NCBI GenBank assembly: GCA_003561145.1
Contig: PWXL01000241.1
Span: 1-9,857, forward strand
DNA length: 9,857 nucleotides
Direction of reading: 5' to 3'
Origin: Candidatus Atribacteria bacterium
Lineage (GTDB): Bacteria; Atribacterota; Atribacteria; Atribacterales; Atribacteraceae
Within the stretch, counting starts at the first letter, position 1. The number at the start of each line of letters is the position of its first letter. Of the stretch, positions 6,892-9,857 are shown piece after piece. Both the position numbers and the translations under genes were made by a program. Below the pieces are notes generated by a model. That model worked only from the letters and a program-made list of their open reading frames with translations, was not told where the DNA came from and searched no databases.

Positions 6892-7818
6892 TTACCCGCT
6901 TACCTGCTGTATTATATCACTTCGGGAAGGAATGCCTCCTATAGCAGTTGCATAATCCACTGAATTGAGTACAGCCTGTCCCACTGCCTGATAGAGAAGG
7001 CGCAACTGGGAAAAATAAGAACAGTGTCCATGCCCCCGTGAAACAAGGACCACCGTGTCTCCGTCATACAGGGTCCCAAATGGACGGATACAGGAAGCCA
7101 GTGCTGAATGGACCACCCCGGTGAGAGCTGAAAGCTCCTCCCGGCTGAGAAAAAAGTGAAATACTCCCACCGTAAGAGTAGTGTGAAAAGAGAGTGATGA
7201 TTGTGAAAGAAAGCCGTCGAAAAAACCACGCACTCCCCCTCTATGACGGCTCCCCGCCAGTAATGCACCGCTTACAGGGTGATAGACATCCCCCAGCGGA
7301 TTGGTTACCACGAAGAAATCCACTTCTTTTCTGCGCCAGCAAGAACGCGCGTGGCCGAATCCTCCCTTGACCGCTTTATCCATTCCCCGGTACTTTCCCA
7401 CCACCGCGCCACTCCCAGCCCCGACCGTACCCTGTGCCGGTTTGTCAGTCACAGCCAAACATGATCGATATCCCCATTCCGCGGTGGGTGATACAGCATT
7501 TCCCACTTCCAAATCATACAATACCGCTCCGGCAACGATAGGAACAGGTCCAGAAGCAGTGGGAAACCCCTCTCCCTTCTCCTGCAGATATGCACTCACC
7601 CCGTCACATGTTGCAAGTCCAGGGGCGCTTCCGCCGCTCCAGACAACCGCGTTCACTCCTTCTACCAGGTTTCCCGGGGCCAACGTACCCATTTCCCGAC
7701 TTCCCGGAGCACCCCCGCGGATTGAGGCAACAGCCCGGGTTTCCCCCTCAAAAAGGAAAACAGTACAGCCGGTGGCCGCCTCCAAATCCGTGGTGTGTCC
7801 GACCAGGACTCCTTCCAT
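6892..7818 (-). CDS. P1 (DmpA/S58-type) family peptidase with divergent cleavage site
   Basis: 308 residues. The P1 family comprises N-terminal-nucleophile aminopeptidases and amidases that self-cleave, exposing a Ser or Thr nucleophile. Family blocks are clear: VGHTTDLEAATGCTVFLF (6-23), RGGAPGSRE (34-42), VNAVVWSGGSAPGLATCDG (55-73), GTVGAGSGAVVGKYRGMDKA (130-149), NPLGDVYHPVSGALLAG (173-189), and a C-terminal YDGDT (251-255). The expected cleavage segment (usually N-T-T followed by LGVVATNA) here reads H212-T213-T214-LTVGVFHFF before LSREEL. The length between flanking blocks is normal, but the residue before the nucleophile and the strand after it are changed. Reading the other frames does not restore the motif, so a simple frameshift is not the cause. 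There is no signal peptide, so it is cytoplasmic. ATG 7818 has GGGAG eight bases upstream. The N-terminus is a few residues shorter than usual. Its substrate is unknown. Confidence 0.9.
   Translation of the reverse strand: MEGVLVGHTTDLEAATGCTVFLFEGETRAVASIRGGAPGSREMGTLAPGNLVEGVNAVVWSGGSAPGLATCDGVSAYLQEKGEGFPTASGPVPIVAGAVLYDLEVGNAVSPTAEWGYRSCLAVTDKPAQGTVGAGSGAVVGKYRGMDKAVKGGFGHARSCWRRKEVDFFVVTNPLGDVYHPVSGALLAGSRHRGGVRGFFDGFLSQSSLSFHTTLTVGVFHFFLSREELSALTGVVHSALASCIRPFGTLYDGDTVVLVSRGHGHCSYFSQLRLLYQAVGQAVLNSVDYATAIGGIPSRSDIIQQVSG
6911..6919 (-). promoter_or_regulatory. Extended -10 promoter for the panT-coaX operon
   Basis: Minus strand TGATATAAT is a perfect TATAAT with the TGn extension, lying inside the last codons of the peptidase gene. 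There is no good -35 at 17 bases, which extended -10 promoters tolerate. Transcription would start near 6904, giving a leader of about 170 nt that includes the two bulged-A hairpins. Confidence 0.5.
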
Positions 7819-7843
7819 GGTTTTCTCTCCCTCTCTACATTCA

Positions 7844-7856
7844 GTGAGTAGTGAGT
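7844..7856. repeat. Tandem GTGAGTA repeat in intergenic gap
   Basis: GTGAGTA (7844-7850) is followed directly by GTGAGT (7851-7856) between the peptidase gene and the zinc-ribbon gene. It resembles the GTTGAGTA units at 4159-4174, though in the opposite orientation. No function can be assigned. Confidence 0.5.
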
Positions 7857-7902
7857 CGGTAATCTCAATTCAATCCGGATACAATTGTACTCGAAAAATG
7901 AT

Positions 7903-7918
7903 GAATCGTTTTCGATTC
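7903..7918 (-). terminator. Possible weak terminator after the zinc-ribbon membrane protein gene
   Basis: A perfect inverted repeat GAATCG-AAAA-CGATTC on the minus strand, followed by ATCATTTTTCG, lies about 40 bases after the stop codon at 7959. The stem is only six base pairs and the U-run starts four bases late, so termination would be weak. It could equally be a protein-binding palindrome. The nearby palindrome TACAATTGTA (7880-7889) could include a -10 (TACAAT) for the peptidase gene, but no -35 is visible. Confidence 0.35.
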
Positions 7919-7958
7919 TTTCCAACATTGCAAAAAACAGAGAGAAGGGGTAAAAATA

Positions 7959-8585
7959 TCAGAGGTTGGATCCGCAGTAAGGACAGTGCTTGAAATCCGG
8001 AGAAACCTTTTTCCCGCATTTCGAGCAGGCTCCTACCGCCGATTCTTCTTCGGTAGGGACGTACTCACGGAGGGTTTTTTCCACCGAACTTTCCCAGGTT
8101 GAGGTATCAACCATGGTGTCGAAAAACAGGGTACCTTCACGGCCCCATTCGTCATGGAAATCCACCGCCAAGTATTCAGGTTTCCGGTTGATGCGGCGGG
8201 TATTCAGTGAAGTACTGACTATCCCTTTCTCCACTAGCTCCGACTCCGGAACCGAACGAACATCGCCGACCCGTGAAAGAGGAAGACGGATGAGAACTTT
8301 CTCAAATGCTGCGCTGAAACCGAAAATATTGGGTCCTTTCTCGAAGTTTTCAAACCACAGGCTTTTCGTCATCAAAAAAAGGAGGCCTTCCGTTCTCTGT
8401 TCAAAACGGGGATGGCCTCCTAGATAACGGGAAAAAGCAGATAAAACTTTCTTTTCCTGGTACTCCTCTTCTTTCTTGCGCCAGTACTCGGATACCGAGA
8501 CTGCACCTTTGCTTTTTTTTATGCTCCATATAATGGCTATTGGAATTAAAATAGCAATAATAACCAGATATCCGATAACATTCAT
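7959..8585 (-). CDS. Membrane-anchored protein with C-terminal zinc ribbon
   Basis: 208 residues, function not recognised. Residues 3-22 form one hydrophobic helix followed by a Lys-rich stretch (KKSK), so the rest should lie in the cytoplasm. A charged helix (about 33-46) precedes a middle domain (about 55-165) that alternates short strands (LLFLMTKSLWFE, KVLIRLPLSRVGDVRSV, EYLAVDFHDEWGREGTLFFDT). The pattern suggests a PH/GRAM-like membrane-binding fold, but this is a guess from strand order. The C-terminus is a zinc ribbon with C187-x2-C190 and C201-x2-C204. ATG 8585 is three bases after the stop of the FmdB-type gene, with a weak GGGG site, so it is probably translated by coupling from that gene. 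The two genes share zinc-ribbon modules. No enzyme motif is visible. Confidence 0.85.
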   Translation of the reverse strand: MNVIGYLVIIAILIPIAIIWSIKKSKGAVSVSEYWRKKEEEYQEKKVLSAFSRYLGGHPRFEQRTEGLLFLMTKSLWFENFEKGPNIFGFSAAFEKVLIRLPLSRVGDVRSVPESELVEKGIVSTSLNTRRINRKPEYLAVDFHDEWGREGTLFFDTMVDTSTWESSVEKTLREYVPTEEESAVGACSKCGKKVSPDFKHCPYCGSNL

Positions 8586-8588
8586 GCT

Positions 8589-8897
8589 TTACCCCGCATC
8601 AGAGGTAGAATCAGTTTTTGCTTTTTTTGAGCCGTTCCCCTCACTCCCGCAGGTGGAACAACTCGAGGAGGAACAACTCCCACATTTCGATGAGGAGGAA
8701 GATGAATCATTGGGAACAGAGCGATAGTCGTTGACATAAAAACCGCTTCCCTTAAAAACCAGCCCCACACGCTTAGAAATAAGCCGCTTCACCGGACCCT
8801 CACAGGAAGGACAACGAGACAGAGGCTGGTCATTCATTGACTGGAGTTCTTCAATGACATTACCGCATTCCCGGCATTGATATTCATAAATGGGCAT
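8589..8897 (-). CDS. FmdB-family zinc-ribbon protein with Ser/Cys-rich tail
   Basis: 102 residues. The N-terminal MPIYEYQCRECG with C8-x2-C11 and C29-x2-C32 is the FmdB/CxxC-CxxC-SSSS zinc-ribbon signature, followed by VKRLISKR and the usual GSGFYVNDYR segment (51-59). The family was named after a putative regulator of formamidase/amidase operons, but most members, including this one, have no demonstrated function. The tail is low complexity: six serines, then a second pair of CxxC motifs (C72/C75 and C80/C83), then a Ser/Lys/Gly/Asp-rich end. ATG 8897 has GGAGGG eight bases upstream. It is the first gene after the groEL terminator, with its own -10 box, and is coupled to the zinc-ribbon membrane protein gene downstream. 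Confidence 0.92.
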   Translation of the reverse strand: MPIYEYQCRECGNVIEELQSMNDQPLSRCPSCEGPVKRLISKRVGLVFKGSGFYVNDYRSVPNDSSSSSSKCGSCSSSSCSTCGSEGNGSKKAKTDSTSDAG

Positions 8898-8940
8898 TGA
8901 TATTCCCTCCCGCTCTCATATCAACCGGTTCCACCCCGGT

Positions 8941-8946
8941 ATTATA
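8941..8946 (-). promoter_or_regulatory. -10 box for the FmdB-type gene
   Basis: Minus strand has a perfect TATAAT between the groEL terminator and the FmdB-type start. The hexamer 17 bases upstream is TTATAA, a poor -35. A start near 8934 would give a leader of about 37 nt. Its placement right after a terminator supports an independent transcription unit. Confidence 0.5.
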
Positions 8947-9003
8947 ACTTTTCCATCTTCTTCTTATAACCCCAAACATACTGCAAATCTTCCCTTAAGT
9001 CAC

Positions 9004-9036
9004 AAAAACCCGGCAGGGCCCTCGACCCTGCCGGGT
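9004..9036 (-). terminator. Intrinsic terminator of groEL
   Basis: Minus strand ACCCGGCAGGG, a 7-base loop (TCGAGGG), then CCCTGCCGGGT, running into TTTTTG. This is a perfect 11-bp GC-rich stem with a U-tract, beginning 23 bases after the groEL stop codon. There is no U-tract on the plus strand, so it acts on the minus strand only. Confidence 0.93.
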
Positions 9037-9059
9037 ACTGTTCTTTGCTGAATCCCGAA

Positions 9060-9857
9060 TCAGTAATCGGGAGTTGGGGGCATGGGCGGAGTTTTTTCCT
9101 TTTCAGGGATTTCCGTCACCACCGCCTCTGTGGTCAGCATAATCGCAGCTACACTGGCTGCATTCTGCAAAGCCGCCCGGGTGACCTTGGTGGGATCGAT
9201 AATCCCGGCTTGAAACATATCCACAAACTCGCCGGTCAGGGCGTTGAATCCCTCTACTGTGCTCCCTGACTTCTTCAGCCGCTCTACGATCACGGAACCT
9301 TCTTCACCTGCGTTTTCGGCAATCAGCTTGGCCGGCTCCTCCAGGGCTTTCCGCACGATGAGGGAACCTACCTTCTCATCCCCATCGAGGGTCAACGCAT
9401 CAATGACGGCTATGGCGTTAATGAGGGAAAGCCCTCCACCAGCAACAACTCCCTCTTCCACCGCAGCGCGTGTTGCATGGAGAGCGTCTTCCACCCGGGC
9501 TTTCTTATCCTTCATTTCAGCTTCGGTCGCGGCTCCCACGCGAACAACAGCTACACCACCGGCGATTTTCGCCAACCGCTCCTGTAATTTCTCCCGGTCG
9601 TAATCGGAGGTGGTCTCCTCGATCTGCCGCTTGATCTGGTTCATACGGGCGACGATATCATCCTTGGAACCCTTTCCTTCGACGATGGTGGTGTTTTCCT
9701 TATCGATAACCACCTTGCTGGCTTCACCCAAATCTTCTGCAGTCACATTCTCGAGCTTGATGCCCAAATCTTCGGAGATAAACCGGCCGGCAGTCATGAT
9801 GGCGATATCCTCAAGCATGGCTTTGCGGCGGTCACCGAAACCAGGCGCCTTGACGGC
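9060..9857 (-). CDS. groEL: Chaperonin GroEL, N-terminal half outside the window
   Basis: 265 C-terminal residues in one open frame; the start lies beyond the right edge. The visible part begins AVKAPGFGDRRKAMLEDIAI, an invariant GroEL block, and continues with VRVGAATEAEMKDKKARVEDALHA, whose ED Asp corresponds to the ATPase Asp (D398 in E. coli). It then has EEGVVAGGG, and near the end GEFVDMFQAGIIDPTKVTR and a further conserved block ending in TTEAVVTEIPEKE. Full length should be about 540 residues. The protein forms the tetradecameric ATP-driven folding cage with GroES. The C-terminus ends TPPMPPTPDY instead of the common Gly-Gly-Met tail. Heat regulation (for example a CIRCE element) cannot be judged because the upstream region is not in the window. 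Confidence 0.98.
   Translation of the reverse strand, partial: AVKAPGFGDRRKAMLEDIAIMTAGRFISEDLGIKLENVTAEDLGEASKVVIDKENTTIVEGKGSKDDIVARMNQIKRQIEETTSDYDREKLQERLAKIAGGVAVVRVGAATEAEMKDKKARVEDALHATRAAVEEGVVAGGGLSLINAIAVIDALTLDGDEKVGSLIVRKALEEPAKLIAENAGEEGSVIVERLKKSGSTVEGFNALTGEFVDMFQAGIIDPTKVTRAALQNAASVAAIMLTTEAVVTEIPEKEKTPPMPPTPDY

Noticed and set aside
7120..7220. A compensated frameshift in the P1 peptidase as the cause of its odd cleavage segment
   Set aside because: Translating the two other minus-strand frames across this stretch does not give the family motif, and the spacing to the flanking blocks is normal.

Overview
The window is a compact bacterial segment with every supportable gene on the minus strand, so transcription runs from high to low coordinates. 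Strong GGAGG-type ribosome binding sites, an ECF-type vitamin S component beside a type III pantothenate kinase, a short bactofilin and short intergenic gaps suggest an anaerobic Firmicute (Clostridia-like). This is an inference from gene content; no rRNA or species marker is present. The genus cannot be read from the sequence.

Read in the direction of transcription: (1) the C-terminal half of GroEL (9857-9060) ends at a strong intrinsic terminator (9004-9036). (2) A perfect TATAAT box (8941-8946) precedes a two-gene unit of an FmdB-type zinc-ribbon protein (8897-8589) and a membrane-anchored protein with a C-terminal zinc ribbon (8585-7959). (3) A P1/DmpA-family peptidase follows (7818-6892), with an unusual sequence around its self-cleavage site. 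(4) An extended -10 promoter inside the end of the peptidase gene is followed by a roughly 170-nt structured leader. The leader opens a tightly packed operon: ECF S component, probably for pantothenate (6735-6223), type III pantothenate kinase coaX (6222-5455), a small bactofilin (5477-5103) and a conserved protein of uncertain function (5125-4220). The first pair abut without a gap and the next two junctions each overlap by 23 nt. (5) After a 262-nt gap holding short repeats lies an 870-residue fusion of a class III aminotransferase with a cyanobacterial-AAR-like acyl-ACP/acyl-CoA reductase (3957-1345). It is followed by a class 3 aldehyde dehydrogenase that runs off the left edge (1310 to <1).

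Two themes stand out. First, the fusion protein and the aldehyde dehydrogenase together form a fatty-aldehyde node: reduction of an acyl thioester to an aldehyde, transamination of the aldehyde to an amine (or the reverse), and oxidation of escaped aldehyde to acid. Catalytic residues for all three chemistries are visible, but the substrates are inferred. Second, the leader of the pantothenate uptake/kinase operon contains two tandem hairpins with the same layout, each with a bulged A on either strand. This resembles what I remember of the 'pan' RNA motif found upstream of pantothenate biosynthesis genes, and the second hairpin touches the ribosome binding site. No insertion sequence, tRNA, rRNA, CRISPR array or phage gene is visible.
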